DNA from: Xanthomonas sp. Leaf131
GTDB lineage: Bacteria > Pseudomonadota > Gammaproteobacteria > Xanthomonadales > Xanthomonadaceae
NCBI RefSeq assembly: GCF_001423495.1
Contig: NZ_LMOG01000012.1
Location: 69,999-133,998 of the forward strand
Length of the DNA: 64,000 nucleotides
Direction of reading: 5' to 3'
Below the pieces are notes generated by a model that was not told where the DNA came from, ran no database searches, and was given only the letters and a program-made list of their open reading frames with translations. Numbering within the stretch: the first letter of the stretch is position 1; every line of letters begins with the position of its first letter. Shown here in pieces: positions 32,566 through 42,240 of this stretch. The position numbers and the translations under genes were made by a program.

Positions 32566-34668
32566 ATGTCGATGTCCCTGGCCGATGCGCGCTATCTGTT
32601 CAATCGCGTGCTTGGGCTGATCCACCGCAGCGTGGCGAGCATGCGCACACGCGGCTGGCGCGCCACCTGGCAGCGCATTCGCGTGCATACGCAGGCGCCG
32701 CCGGTCGCGCTCGGCACGCCGCTGTGGTTGCCGGAGGCTGCACCATTCGCCGCATTTGCAGTGCCGCATAGCGCTACGCCGCGCGTCACCTTGGTGATTC
32801 CTGTCTACAACCACATCGCGCACACGCTGGCCTGTTTGCGTGCGCTGGCTGCACATCCGCCGCAACTGGATGTGGAGATCATCGTGGTGGACGACGGCAG
32901 CAGCGATGCCACCGACGCACAGCTGCCGCAGGTGCAAGGGCTGCAGTACCACCGGCGCGCCAGCAATGGCGGCTTCATCGCCGCCTGCAACGACGGCATC
33001 GCGCTGGCGCGTGGCGAGTTCGTGGTGCTGCTCAACAATGACACCATCCCGCAGCCCGGCTGGCTGGATCGGCTGATCGACACCTTTGCGCAGCATCCGC
33101 TCGCCGGCCTGGTCGGCGCGCAACTGGTGTATCCGGACGGACGCCTGCAGGAATCCGGCGGCGTGGTCTTTGCCGATGGCAGCGCATGGAGCTACGGCCG
33201 CTTCGAATCGGCCGATGACCCGCGGTACGCCTATGTCCGCGCGATGGACTATTGCTCGGGTGCGGCAATCGCGCTGCCACGCGCGCTGCTGCAGAGCCTG
33301 GGCGGGCTGGATCGCCGCTACATGCCGGCCTATTACGAAGACACCGATCTGGCCTTCGCGGTGCGTGCAGCCGGGTATCGGGTGCTGGTGCAGCCGGCCA
33401 GCGTGGTGGTGCATGACGAAGGCACCAGCAACGGCACCGACACCCGCACCGGGGTAAAGGCGTATCAGGTGCGCAATCAAGGCGTGTTCGCCGACAAATG
33501 GCAGCAGGCCCTGGCAATGCAGCTGCCGGTCGGCACCGTGCCTGCGCCTGCACTGCTGCATCGCGGCCAACGCCAGGTACTCATTCTGGACGAATCGGTA
33601 CCGCAGCCGGACCGCGATTCCGGCTCGTTGCGGCAGTTCAACCTGATTCGCCTGTTGTGCGAAGAAGGCGCGCACGTGGTGTTCGTGCCGACCCGCCGCG
33701 AACACGCCGGACGCCATACGCAGGCACTGCAGCAACTGGGGGTGGAAGTCTGGTACGCACCGTTCCTGGACGGTATCGGCAGTTGGCTGCGCACACACGG
33801 GCCGCGCTTTGCGGCGGTGTTGCTGGTGCGTCATCACGTGGCACATGCCTGCCTGCCGCTGCTCAGGCAGTACGCACCGCAGGCACGCACCTTGTTCGAC
33901 ACCGTCGACCTGCATTACCTGCGCGAACGCCGCGGCGCGGAGCTGGCCGGCGATGCCAATCTGCTGCGTGCTGCCGAGCGCACTCGCCTGCGCGAACTGG
34001 AGATCATGGCCGCCACCGATGTCACCTTGCTGGTGTCGGCGGCCGAACAGGCGCAGTTGCAGGCAGACGCGCCACAGATTCGCACCGCGCTGCTCTCCAA
34101 TCTGCATGAAGTGGCCGGTAGCGGTCATCGCTTCGAGCAACGTCGCGATCTGGTGTTCGTCGGCGGCTTCCGACATCCGCCCAATGTGGATGCGGTGCAA
34201 TGGTTCATCAGTGCGATCTTCCCGCGAGTGCGCGCGCAATTGCCGGAGGTCCTCTTTCATTGCATCGGCGCGGACATGCCGGAGGCGCTGAAACTGCTGG
34301 CAGACGAGTGCCCGGGTGTGCAATTGCATGGGCATGTGCCGGACCTGGTGCCGTTCATGGACGCTGCACGCATCGCGGTGGCGCCATTGCGCTTCGGCGC
34401 TGGCGTCAAAGGCAAGATCAACCTGAGCATGGCGCACGGGCAACCGGTGGTCGGCACCACCTGCGCGGTGGAAGGCATGCATCTGCGCGACGGCGAAGAC
34501 GTTTGCGTGGCGGATGAGGCCGACGCGTTTGCCGACGCCATCGTGCGCCTGTACCAGGATGCAGCGTTGTGGCAACGCCTGGCCGATAACGGATTACATA
34601 ACGTTGCGCAGCACTTCTCGCTGGATGCGGCACGCGGCACGGTACGCGAGTTGTTTATCGCGGATTGA
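32566..34668 (+). CDS. Two-domain glycosyltransferase (GT2 plus GT-B fold)
   Basis: A 700-residue protein with no signal peptide or membrane helix. The N-terminal half is a GT-A family 2 transferase: VTLVIPVYNHIAHTLACLRA near 74, IIVVDDGSSDATD near 106, FVVLLNNDTIPQPGWLDRLI near 148 and YYEDTDLAFAVRAAGY near 256. The C-terminal half is a GT-B transferase: DTVDLHYLRERR near 445, VFVGGFRHPPNVDAVQWFIS near 528, HVPDLVPFMDAARIAVAPLR near 590 and GVKGKINLSMAHGQPVVGT near 611. It would add two sugars to a surface polysaccharide or glycan. No O-antigen cluster flanks it, so the target is unknown. Confidence 0.88.
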   Translation: MSMSLADARYLFNRVLGLIHRSVASMRTRGWRATWQRIRVHTQAPPVALGTPLWLPEAAPFAAFAVPHSATPRVTLVIPVYNHIAHTLACLRALAAHPPQLDVEIIVVDDGSSDATDAQLPQVQGLQYHRRASNGGFIAACNDGIALARGEFVVLLNNDTIPQPGWLDRLIDTFAQHPLAGLVGAQLVYPDGRLQESGGVVFADGSAWSYGRFESADDPRYAYVRAMDYCSGAAIALPRALLQSLGGLDRRYMPAYYEDTDLAFAVRAAGYRVLVQPASVVVHDEGTSNGTDTRTGVKAYQVRNQGVFADKWQQALAMQLPVGTVPAPALLHRGQRQVLILDESVPQPDRDSGSLRQFNLIRLLCEEGAHVVFVPTRREHAGRHTQALQQLGVEVWYAPFLDGIGSWLRTHGPRFAAVLLVRHHVAHACLPLLRQYAPQARTLFDTVDLHYLRERRGAELAGDANLLRAAERTRLRELEIMAATDVTLLVSAAEQAQLQADAPQIRTALLSNLHEVAGSGHRFEQRRDLVFVGGFRHPPNVDAVQWFISAIFPRVRAQLPEVLFHCIGADMPEALKLLADECPGVQLHGHVPDLVPFMDAARIAVAPLRFGAGVKGKINLSMAHGQPVVGTTCAVEGMHLRDGEDVCVADEADAFADAIVRLYQDAALWQRLADNGLHNVAQHFSLDAARGTVRELFIAD

Positions 34669-34695
34669 GTAGATGCCTCGGCGCGCGGTCGCCCT

Positions 34696-36210
34696 TCAAC
34701 GCTGCTCAGCCACCGCTTTGACGCGTCGAGTGAATTCGACCAGTTCCGGCAGCGCTGGATCCAGCTGATGCGCCTCGTCCTGCGCCCGCCGTGCGAAGGC
34801 CGCATCTTCCTGCCCCAGGCGCTCGCTGCCTACCGCAATCCAGCGCTGCGCCAGACGCCGGCGCGCGCCGGCCAGCGCCTCGCCATTGGGCGTCAGTGCC
34901 TGCCACGCATCCAGACAACCGCGCGCGGCACGCAGGCGATTGTTGCGCAGCTCGTCCTCGAAACAGCGCTGGCTCGCCGGCACCACGCGTGCGGCGGCCT
35001 GCAACACACGCGGATCGCGCGGCGCCAGCGCCTGCGCTGCACGCACCGCGTCGTAGGCACTGGCGCCGGGCGGGGTCATCCATTGCTGCTGCGCTTCGGC
35101 ATCTGCCACCCGTTGCAGCAGCGCGCGCAGACGGCGCTCGCGCGCATCACGCGACAAGCCGGTTTCGGGGCTGCGTTGTGCATCGCGTGCGCGCGCAATC
35201 GCCTGTTCTGCCTGCACGATCGATGCAGCGCCGGGCACCAGCGCTCGCGCCTCCTGCAGCGATTGCAGTGCAGCGTCGAAGTGGAAATCCGCCGCCTGCC
35301 GGCCGGCCTGCGCGGCGTATTCGCTTGCGACCTGATCGAGCCCGCGATGCGCTGCGGCATCCTCTGGCTCAGCGGCAAGCACGGCATTGAAATCGCGTGC
35401 GGCCGGCGCCAGGCGACCGCGCCGCAGCAAGCCTTCCGCGCGTTGACGGCGCTGCTCCAGCACGCGGTGGTAATGGCCCTCGGTCAGCGGCACATCGGCA
35501 TGCCCGGCGTCATAGCGCTTGGCGGCGGCCAGCAACATCGCGGCATCGCCGAGCGCGTCGCGCGCCAGTGCGTGGCGGGCCTGCGCCAGCAGATCGGTCA
35601 AGGCATCTTCGCGGCCTTCCAAGGCATCGGTGCGGTCCGGTGCCAGGGTCAGGATGCGCTGGTACAACGGCAGCGCGCTATCCGGCGTGCCATCCAGGCG
35701 TCCTTGTCGCTGCGCGGCCACGGCCTGCGCGAACAAGGCATCCAGCCCGGCGCGCCGTGCCTGCAGCTCGCGCAAGCGCAACATGACTGGCGCGAGCTGC
35801 GCTTGCGGCACTTCCAGCGTAGTCGCCAGCGCCAGTGTGCGTTGTGCTCCGGCGGCGTCACCGGCCGCGATCGCCGCACGCGCTTGCACCACGGCAGCGG
35901 CGCCGGTACGCGCCAATCCGGCGCGGGCTTCGCTGCGGTCGCCATCCAACGCGAGTGCGGCGGCGAACAATTCGCGCGCGCCGTTGCCATCGGCGGCGCT
36001 GAGACGACCGCGCGATAACGCCGCATCGCCCCGTTGCAGCAACTGCTGGATACGCGTATCCGGCCACAACCAGTCGGCCAACGGCTTGCGCAACATGATC
36101 GTGGTCAACAGCAGACATGCGCACAGCGCCAGCACCACGCGCCATAACGCACGGCTGCGCAACGGCGCCCAGAGGCGGGGCGATCTGGCCCAGCGCGGAA
36201 GCGGGAGCAT
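34696..36210 (-). CDS. Membrane-anchored helical (TPR-like) hypothetical protein
   Basis: A 504-residue protein with one N-terminal transmembrane helix (LWRVVLALCACLLLTTIMLR, near residues 22-42). The rest is an Ala/Arg-rich helical repeat array that looks like tetratricopeptide repeats (LQRGDAALSRGRLSAADGNG; ARELFAAALALDGDRSEARA). The start at ATG 36210 is favoured by GGGATGGA upstream; GTG 36255 is the alternative. It converges on the glycosyltransferase gene with 27 bp between stops. No function is recognised; topology suggests a cytoplasmic- or periplasmic-facing scaffold. Confidence 0.72.
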   Translation of the reverse strand: MLPLPRWARSPRLWAPLRSRALWRVVLALCACLLLTTIMLRKPLADWLWPDTRIQQLLQRGDAALSRGRLSAADGNGARELFAAALALDGDRSEARAGLARTGAAAVVQARAAIAAGDAAGAQRTLALATTLEVPQAQLAPVMLRLRELQARRAGLDALFAQAVAAQRQGRLDGTPDSALPLYQRILTLAPDRTDALEGREDALTDLLAQARHALARDALGDAAMLLAAAKRYDAGHADVPLTEGHYHRVLEQRRQRAEGLLRRGRLAPAARDFNAVLAAEPEDAAAHRGLDQVASEYAAQAGRQAADFHFDAALQSLQEARALVPGAASIVQAEQAIARARDAQRSPETGLSRDARERRLRALLQRVADAEAQQQWMTPPGASAYDAVRAAQALAPRDPRVLQAAARVVPASQRCFEDELRNNRLRAARGCLDAWQALTPNGEALAGARRRLAQRWIAVGSERLGQEDAAFARRAQDEAHQLDPALPELVEFTRRVKAVAEQR

Positions 36211-36293
36211 GCGGTGGCGTCCATCCCTGGCGCGACCTGACGGGGACGCGTTCACCTCACTATGGTAGCCGGCCGCTGCGAAGACGATGTGCG

Positions 36294-36327
36294 TTTCGGG
36301 AATCGGGAATCGGGAATCGGGAATCGT
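36294..36327. repeat. GGGAATC heptamer tandem repeat
   Basis: Four consecutive GGGAATC units lie between relA and the helical membrane protein gene. Confidence 0.85.
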
Positions 36328-36403
36328 CAGGCAAGCACACCTCGCCTGCTGTATGTGCCGCCTGTTTCAAATCGATTGGCGCTAGGCGAGGTGTGCGGCG
36401 CGC

Positions 36404-38575
36404 TCAGCCGAGTCGCCGCACCTCGCTCACCCCGGGCAAGGCATCCAGCTTGCCGAGCAAACCGGACAGCTGGTCGTAATCGCTGACCTTCAGGCGCAAG
36501 CGCAGTTGCGCGCGGCCGGTGTCGCGCACGTTGTCGCTGTTGATTTCCAGCACGTGCGCATCCTCCTGCGCGATCAGGTTGGTGATGTCCTTGAGCAGCC
36601 AGCGGCGGTCGACCGCGCGTACCTGCACATCCACTTCGTAACCGCTGCCGGCCTGGCCCCACTCCACCGGCAGCACACGCTGCGGATGCGCGGCTGCCAA
36701 ACGCGCCAGCGCCGCGCAATCGGTGCGATGCACGGTGATGCCGCGGCCGCGGGTCAGATAGCCGGCGATCGGCTCGCCCGCCACCGGTTGGCAGCAGCGC
36801 GCCAGCTGTACCAGCAGATTGCCAACACCCTGTACGGTGAACTTGGACTTGCCCAGGCCCTCGCGCCGCGCGGTAGGCCGTGGCGGCGTCGGCACGGCAG
36901 GCTGCGAGGCGGCGCGCTCGGCTTCCAGCAAGGCACGGCTGACCTGGTTGGGCCCGGTATCGCCCAGCGCCACCTGGATATACAGATCGTCGATGTTTTC
37001 GGCGTGGAATTTGCGCGTCGCCACGCTGAGATCGGAATGCTGCAGGCCCAGGCGCTTGAGCTCGCGATCGAGCAGGTCCTTGCCGGCCTGCACGTTGCGC
37101 GCGCGGTCGAGCTTGTGGAACCACGCACGTACCTTGTCGCGCGAGCGCCCGCTGGCCAGAAACCCGTTGGCCGCCAGCAGCCAGTCGCGGCGCGGGTCGG
37201 CTTCCTTGGCGGTCATGATCTCCACGCGGTCGCCGCTGCGCAGCCGGTAGGTCAGCGGCACGATGCGGTCGTTGACGCGCGCGCCGCGGCAACGATGGCC
37301 CACCATGGTGTGCACGTGATAGGCAAAATCCAGCGGCGTGGCGCCTTGCGGCAGATCGATCACCTCGCCCTTGGGCGTGAGCGCATACACGCGGTCTTCG
37401 ATCAGCTCGGCATCCAGCGCACCGGCCAGCTCGCCGTGGTCGCCTTCCTGCACCTGTTCCAGCAACTGGCGCATCCACAGGATCTTGCGATCGAAGGCCT
37501 TCTCGCCGCCCTTGCCGCCTTCCTTGTATTTCCAGTGTGCGGCAACGCCGAGCTCGGCCTGCGCGTGCATCTCGTGGGTGCGGATCTGGATCTCGATGGT
37601 GCGCCCTTCCGGGCCGACGACAGCGGTATGCAGCGAGCGGTAGTCGTTGGCCTTGGGCCGGGCGATGTAATCGTCGAACTCGCTCGGCACCGGCGCCCAC
37701 AGCGAGTGCACCGCACCTAGCGCGGCGTAGCAGGCCGCCACGTCGTCGACCATCACCCGCACCGCGCGGATGTCGTACAGCTGGTCGAACGACAGGCGCT
37801 TTTTCTGCATCTTCCGCCAGATGCTGTAGATGTGCTTCGGCCGCCCGCTCACCTCCGCGCGCAGCCCCTGCTGGGTCAGCGTCGCCGACAAGGTGCGCTT
37901 GACCGCTTCAAGGTAGCGCTCGCGCGCCACGCGGGTTTCGTCCACCTCGCGGGCGATGCGGCGGTAGGTGTCCGGCTCCAGATGCCGGAACGCCAGGTCT
38001 TCCAGCTCCCACTTCACCTGCCAGATGCCCAAGCGGTTGGCCAGCGGCGCGTGGATATCGCGGGTGAGCTGGGCCAGCGCGCGACGTTGTTCCTCGCTCA
38101 GGCGGTCGGCCACGCGCATGCGCGCCAACTGCCGCGCCAACAGGATCGGCACCACCCGCAGATCGTGAATGATGGACAGCAGCAGCCGCCGCAAGCCTTC
38201 GCTGTTGCGCCCGGCCTCGCGCCCGGCGTGCAGTGCCCAGACCTGATCGGCCGCATCCAGACCATCGAGCAAACCGTCGACCACCACACGCCGTTCGGCC
38301 GGCTGCCATGGCAGGCTCGCCACCACGCCGCGCAATGCAGGCAGATCGAACAGCAATGCGGCAATCAGGGTGGCCTCATCGGCCGCCAGCAGCGCCAGCG
38401 CATCCAGCGTGTCGGCAAGCAGCGCCCACGGCACACCATCGGCTTGCGCCGGCGGCACGTTCTGCCAGGTCTGCGCCAATGCGTCGCGCAAGGCGGGCGC
38501 GATCGACGCGACGGCAGGACGCTGCAGCACGGCATGCAGGCGGTCGAATGAGGAACTGGTCACAGCGGTGGACAC
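36404..38575 (-). CDS. relA: GTP pyrophosphokinase RelA, (p)ppGpp synthetase I
   Basis: A 723-residue RelA-type long RSH enzyme making (p)ppGpp on stalled ribosomes. The N-terminal HD region has lost the hydrolase signature (ALLFDLPALRG instead of an HD pair), so it should be synthetase-only. Synthetase motifs are RPKHIYSIWRKM near 225 and EFDDYIARPKANDYRSLHT near 292; the EFDD form is typical of RelA, not SpoT. TGS domain (RVYALTPKGEVIDLPQGATP), zinc-finger-like region (ARCCQPVAGEPIAGYLTRGR) and ACT domain (VDRRWLLKDITNLIAQEDAH) follow. No ATG fits the expected length; GTG 38575 is proposed, with GTG 38563 possible. It is divergent from pqqA. Confidence 0.93.
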   Translation of the reverse strand: MSTAVTSSSFDRLHAVLQRPAVASIAPALRDALAQTWQNVPPAQADGVPWALLADTLDALALLAADEATLIAALLFDLPALRGVVASLPWQPAERRVVVDGLLDGLDAADQVWALHAGREAGRNSEGLRRLLLSIIHDLRVVPILLARQLARMRVADRLSEEQRRALAQLTRDIHAPLANRLGIWQVKWELEDLAFRHLEPDTYRRIAREVDETRVARERYLEAVKRTLSATLTQQGLRAEVSGRPKHIYSIWRKMQKKRLSFDQLYDIRAVRVMVDDVAACYAALGAVHSLWAPVPSEFDDYIARPKANDYRSLHTAVVGPEGRTIEIQIRTHEMHAQAELGVAAHWKYKEGGKGGEKAFDRKILWMRQLLEQVQEGDHGELAGALDAELIEDRVYALTPKGEVIDLPQGATPLDFAYHVHTMVGHRCRGARVNDRIVPLTYRLRSGDRVEIMTAKEADPRRDWLLAANGFLASGRSRDKVRAWFHKLDRARNVQAGKDLLDRELKRLGLQHSDLSVATRKFHAENIDDLYIQVALGDTGPNQVSRALLEAERAASQPAVPTPPRPTARREGLGKSKFTVQGVGNLLVQLARCCQPVAGEPIAGYLTRGRGITVHRTDCAALARLAAAHPQRVLPVEWGQAGSGYEVDVQVRAVDRRWLLKDITNLIAQEDAHVLEINSDNVRDTGRAQLRLRLKVSDYDQLSGLLGKLDALPGVSEVRRLG

Positions 38576-38880
38576 GGGCGTGGGCAACAACAATGGTCTG
38601 ACAGCTACGGTAACGTGCGCGTCACCTTCTCCACAACGCGCAATCGCGGCGCGCCTGCGCGAATCCGGCACCGCCGCGCTTATGCCCGGTTCACCCGCCA
38701 ACGCCTTGATTCGCAACCGCTCTGCGCCGCATTCAGTGCACCACTGCGCGTAAAAGCAGGCGCACCGACAGCTTTTTACATGCTCTTTACAACTCGCCCA
38801 AACCGGCTGCCTATGCTCCAGTGGCGTCGTCGCTGCCCCATGCTGCGGCAACGTCATTCCAACCAACTGCGAGGTAGCCG
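38576..38880. other. Divergent spacer between relA and pqqA
   Basis: 305 bases with no supported gene. The relA frame stays open through it, but with Cys- and Arg-rich translation unlike RelA. It must hold the pqq promoter and the relA promoter. TTTTTACATGCTCTTTACAA near 38774-38793 is an AT-richer patch about 90 bp before pqqA. I cannot assign exact promoter elements. Confidence 0.4.
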
Positions 38881-38961
38881 ATGAAGACCTGGAAGAAGCC
38901 TGTCGTTCGTGAAGTCAATTGTGGCGCCGAGATCAACTGCTACGTCTCCGGCGAGTTCTGA
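38881..38961 (+). CDS. pqqA: PQQ precursor peptide PqqA
   Basis: A 26-residue peptide, MKTWKKPVVREVNC followed by GAEINCYVSGEF. It contains the Glu and Tyr spaced by three residues (E-I-N-C-Y) that are cross-linked to form pyrroloquinoline quinone. GAGG lies 7 bases before the ATG. It is the first gene of the pqqABCDE operon, followed by pqqB after 66 bp. The two cysteines are unusual for PqqA but do not affect the E/Y pair. Confidence 0.95.
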   Translation: MKTWKKPVVREVNCGAEINCYVSGEF

Positions 38962-39027
38962 GCTCACCTGCCGCCCTTCCTCCCGATGCATGACCGGCTG
39001 CTGCCGGCAGATAGGTAACAGTTCTCC

Positions 39028-39927
39028 ATGCGCATCATCGTTCTGGGATCGGCGGCCGGCGGTGGGCACCCGCAGTGGAATTGCCATACCCCCGCGAGTC
39101 AACGGGCGTGGCAGCAAGCGGACGGTGCCCAACGTCGTACCCAGGCCAGCATCGCCGTCAGTGCCGATGGCCAACGCTGGGTGCTGATCAACGCCTCACC
39201 CGATTTCCGTCAACAAATTCTCGCAACGCCTGCGCTTTGGCCGCAGCACGGTTTGCGCCATTCGCCGATCGAAGCGGTGCTGCTGACCAGCGGCGAGATC
39301 GACCATATCGCCGGGCTGTTGTCGATGCGCGAAAGCCAGGCGTTTTCGCTGCATGCCAGCAGTCGTGTGCTGGATCTGCTTGCGCAGAATCCCATTTTCG
39401 ATGCGGTCAATCCGCAGTACGTGCAGCGCCAGCCGTTTAGGCTGGACACGCCGTTGTCGCTGCTGGGCTTGCAGCTCACACCGTTCTCGGTGCCCGGCAA
39501 GGTGCCGTTGTTCATGGAATCGCGCAGCGGCGGCGATCTGGCCGGCTCCAATGAAGAAACCCTCGGGCTCACCATCGACGATGGCCAGCACCGCGTGCAT
39601 TACATTCCCGGCTGCGCAGCAATGACCGATGCGTTGCGTGCGCGCCTGCAGGGCGCCGAACTGGTGTTCTTCGACGGCACGCTGTGGCGCGACGACGAGA
39701 TGGTGCAACTGGGCATCAGCCAGAAAACCGGTCAGCGCATGGGACACATGAGCATCGATGGCACCGACGGCACCATCGCCGCCTTCGCACCGCTGGATGT
39801 GGCGCGCAAGATCTTCATCCATCTCAACACCACCAATCCCGTGCTCGACACCCGCTCGCCGGAGTACGCCAGCGCGCGTGCCAGCGGTTGGGAGGTCGCG
39901 CACGACGGCCTGGAGATCACCCTGTGA
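39028..39927 (+). CDS. pqqB: PQQ biosynthesis protein PqqB
   Basis: A 299-residue metallo-beta-lactamase-fold protein needed for PQQ formation, proposed to hydroxylate the cross-linked peptide. It opens MRIIVLGSAAGGGHPQWNCH and has the family segments RTQASIAVSADGQRW, LINASPDFRQQI, TSGEIDHIAGLLSMRE, FDGTLWRDDEM and GHMSIDGTDG. The stop overlaps the GTG start of pqqC by 4 bp. Confidence 0.97.
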   Translation: MRIIVLGSAAGGGHPQWNCHTPASQRAWQQADGAQRRTQASIAVSADGQRWVLINASPDFRQQILATPALWPQHGLRHSPIEAVLLTSGEIDHIAGLLSMRESQAFSLHASSRVLDLLAQNPIFDAVNPQYVQRQPFRLDTPLSLLGLQLTPFSVPGKVPLFMESRSGGDLAGSNEETLGLTIDDGQHRVHYIPGCAAMTDALRARLQGAELVFFDGTLWRDDEMVQLGISQKTGQRMGHMSIDGTDGTIAAFAPLDVARKIFIHLNTTNPVLDTRSPEYASARASGWEVAHDGLEITL

Positions 39928-40676
39928 CCGCCCTGCTCACCTCCGATCAGCTGGAAGCGGACCTGCGCACCATCGGCGCACGTCTGTATCACGACCAGCA
40001 CCCGTTCCACGCGCTCTTGCACGAGGGCAAGCTCGATCGCGGCCAGGTCCAGGCCTGGGCCCTGAATCGCTTCGAATACCAGCGCTGCATTCCATTGAAA
40101 GACGCCGCGATTCTGGCGCGCATGGAAGACCCGGCGCTGCGGCGGATCTGGCGTCAACGCATTCTCGATCACGACGGCAACAGCCCCAGCGATGGCGGCA
40201 TCGCCCGTTGGCTGCATCTGACCGATGCGCTGGGCCTGGATCGCACACTGGTTGAATCCGGCCGTGCGCTACTGCCCGGCACGCGCTTTGCGGTGCAGGC
40301 CTACCTGCACTTCGTGCGCGAAAAAAGCCTGCTCGAAGCGATCGCCTCTTCGCTCACCGAGTTGTTTGCCCCCAACATCATCGGCCGGCGCGTAGCCGGG
40401 ATGCTCAAGCACTACGACTTCGTCTCGCCCGAAGCGCTGGCCTACTTCGAGCATCGCCTGACCGAAGCGCCGCGCGATTCGGATTTCGCGCTCGACTACG
40501 TCAAGCAGCACGCCGATACCGTCGAGAAGCAGGAGCTGGTCAAGGCCGCGCTGCACTTCAAGTGTTCGGTGTTGTGGGCGCAGCTGGATGCCTTGCATGT
40601 GGCCTACGTCGCTCCGGGCATCGTCTGGCCGGATGCGTTCGTACCCGACCGCGACACCAGCCGGGCCGCTGCGTGA
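39924..40676 (+). CDS. pqqC: Pyrroloquinoline-quinone synthase PqqC
   Basis: A 250-residue cofactorless oxidase catalysing the final ring closure and eight-electron oxidation to PQQ. Family segments are RLYHDQHPFHALLHEGKL, QVQAWALNRFEYQRCIPLKD, RIWRQRILDHDG, HFVREKSLLEAIASSLTELF, HYDFVSPEALAYFEHRLTEA and FKCSVLWAQLDALHVAYV. The GTG start overlaps the pqqB stop, and the stop overlaps the GTG of pqqD, so the genes are translationally coupled. Confidence 0.97.
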   Translation: MTALLTSDQLEADLRTIGARLYHDQHPFHALLHEGKLDRGQVQAWALNRFEYQRCIPLKDAAILARMEDPALRRIWRQRILDHDGNSPSDGGIARWLHLTDALGLDRTLVESGRALLPGTRFAVQAYLHFVREKSLLEAIASSLTELFAPNIIGRRVAGMLKHYDFVSPEALAYFEHRLTEAPRDSDFALDYVKQHADTVEKQELVKAALHFKCSVLWAQLDALHVAYVAPGIVWPDAFVPDRDTSRAAA

Positions 40677-40951
40677 GCAGCATCACCCGCGACAGCCAGC
40701 CAGCCCTGCGCGCGGGCGTGCGCCTGCAGCACGACCGCGCACGCGATCAATGGGTGCTGCTGGCACCCGAGCGTGTGGTCGAGCTGGACGAGATCGCGCT
40801 GGTGGTGGCGCAGCGCTATGACGGCGCGCGTTCGCTGGCGCAGATTGCGCAGGAACTGGCGGCCGAATTCGATGCGGACGCGGCCGATATCGAGGTCGAT
40901 GTGATCGAACTCACCAACACCCTGCATCAAAAACGTTTGCTGCGGCTATGA
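40673..40951 (+). CDS. pqqD: PQQ peptide chaperone PqqD
   Basis: A 92-residue RiPP recognition element that binds PqqA and delivers it to the radical SAM enzyme PqqE. Seen are [20 protein letters not shown], then [20 protein letters not shown] and [15 protein letters not shown]. The start is the GTG at 40673, which overlaps the pqqC stop; the open frame upstream is read-through inside pqqC. The stop overlaps the pqqE ATG. Confidence 0.95.
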   Translation: MSSITRDSQPALRAGVRLQHDRARDQWVLLAPERVVELDEIALVVAQRYDGARSLAQIAQELAAEFDADAADIEVDVIELTNTLHQKRLLRL

Positions 40952-42072
40952 ACATCGCCCCGCCGCCACTGTCCGTGTTGTTGGAGCTGACCCATCGCTG
41001 CCCGTTGGCGTGCCCGTATTGCTCCAACCCGATCGCATTGGCTGCGCTGCGCGAGGAAATGGACACCGCCGGCTGGCGCTCGCTGCTGCAGCAGGCCGCA
41101 GACATGGGGGTGCTGCAGGCGCATTTTTCCGGCGGCGAGCCGATGTTGCGCAAGGACCTGCCCGAACTGGTGGCGCATGCGCGCGCGCTCGGGCTGTACA
41201 GCAATCTGATCACCTCCGGCGTGGCCGGCGGCGAGCCAATGCTGGACCAATTGCAGGCTGCCGGACTGGAACACGTGCAACTGAGCGTGCAGGACGTCGA
41301 CCCGGCCGGTGCCGACCGTATCGCCGGCTATCGCAACAGCCTGGCGAAGAAGCGCGAGTTCGCCGCCGCCGTGCGTGCGCGTGGCCTGCCGCTGACGCTC
41401 AACGCCGTGCTACATCGGCATAACGCCGAGCGCGTGCCGGGCATGATCGCGCTGGCGCTGGAATGGCAGGCCGAGCGTATCGAGGTGGCGCACACGCAGT
41501 ACTACGGTTGGGGCCTGCGCAATCGCGCCGCGCTGATGCCCAGCCGCGAGCAACTGATGGCCACCATGACTGCGGTGGAAACCGCGCGCCGTGAGCTTGG
41601 CGACCGCCTGGCGATCGATTTCGTCACCCCCGATTACTACGCCCGCCAGCCCAAACCCTGCATGGGCGGCTGGGGCCAGCGCTTCGTCAATATTTCCCCG
41701 CGTGGCGATGTACTGCCCTGCCATGCGGCCGAGACCATCGAGGGCATGCGCTTCGACAATCTGCGCGAGCGCTCGCTGGCCGACATCTGGAACCACGGCG
41801 AGGCGTTCGTGCGCTTCCGCGGCACCGCGTGGATGCCGGAGGTCTGCCAGGGCTGCCCCAAGCGCGAGATCGACTGGGGCGGTTGCCGCTGCCAGGCGCT
41901 GGCGCTGGCCGGCGATGCCGCCACGCTGGACCCGGTGTGCGAACGCTCGCCGAGGCACGCCGAGGTGCGCGCCACCGCCGAACGCGAGGCCGCCGCGCCC
42001 GCACCTGAGTTTGTCTACCGCCGTCCCGAACGTGCTGCGCGCGCGACGATAGCGACGGTAGACGAGGAGTAA
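40948..42072 (+). CDS. pqqE: Radical SAM enzyme PqqE
   Basis: A 374-residue radical SAM/SPASM protein that makes the Glu-Tyr carbon cross-link in PqqA. The SAM cluster motif is CPLACPYC near 18-25, then [20 protein letters not shown] near 59. C-terminal auxiliary cluster cysteines are in [48 protein letters not shown] and DPVC. The operon ends here; 168 bp separate it from the next gene. Confidence 0.97.
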   Translation: MNIAPPPLSVLLELTHRCPLACPYCSNPIALAALREEMDTAGWRSLLQQAADMGVLQAHFSGGEPMLRKDLPELVAHARALGLYSNLITSGVAGGEPMLDQLQAAGLEHVQLSVQDVDPAGADRIAGYRNSLAKKREFAAAVRARGLPLTLNAVLHRHNAERVPGMIALALEWQAERIEVAHTQYYGWGLRNRAALMPSREQLMATMTAVETARRELGDRLAIDFVTPDYYARQPKPCMGGWGQRFVNISPRGDVLPCHAAETIEGMRFDNLRERSLADIWNHGEAFVRFRGTAWMPEVCQGCPKREIDWGGCRCQALALAGDAATLDPVCERSPRHAEVRATAEREAAAPAPEFVYRRPERAARATIATVDEE

Positions 42073-42240
42073 TTCACAGCAGCTTGGGCCTTTCTGCGCA
42101 TCTGCCTGCAATCTCTCGATGCGGTGCGAAAGGGCCTGGGGCTTGTGGAGGCGAACACCAGCAGCGAGCGCCGTAGGCCAAGCTGCACGATGCGCTCCAG
42201 CGTCTACACTAGCGGCCTCTTCGTCTTCCGGATCGCCTCC

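Noticed and set aside
32545-34575. A 676-residue minus-strand frame opposite the glycosyltransferase
   Set aside because: Shadow frame with low-information composition; the plus strand has two recognisable glycosyltransferase domains.
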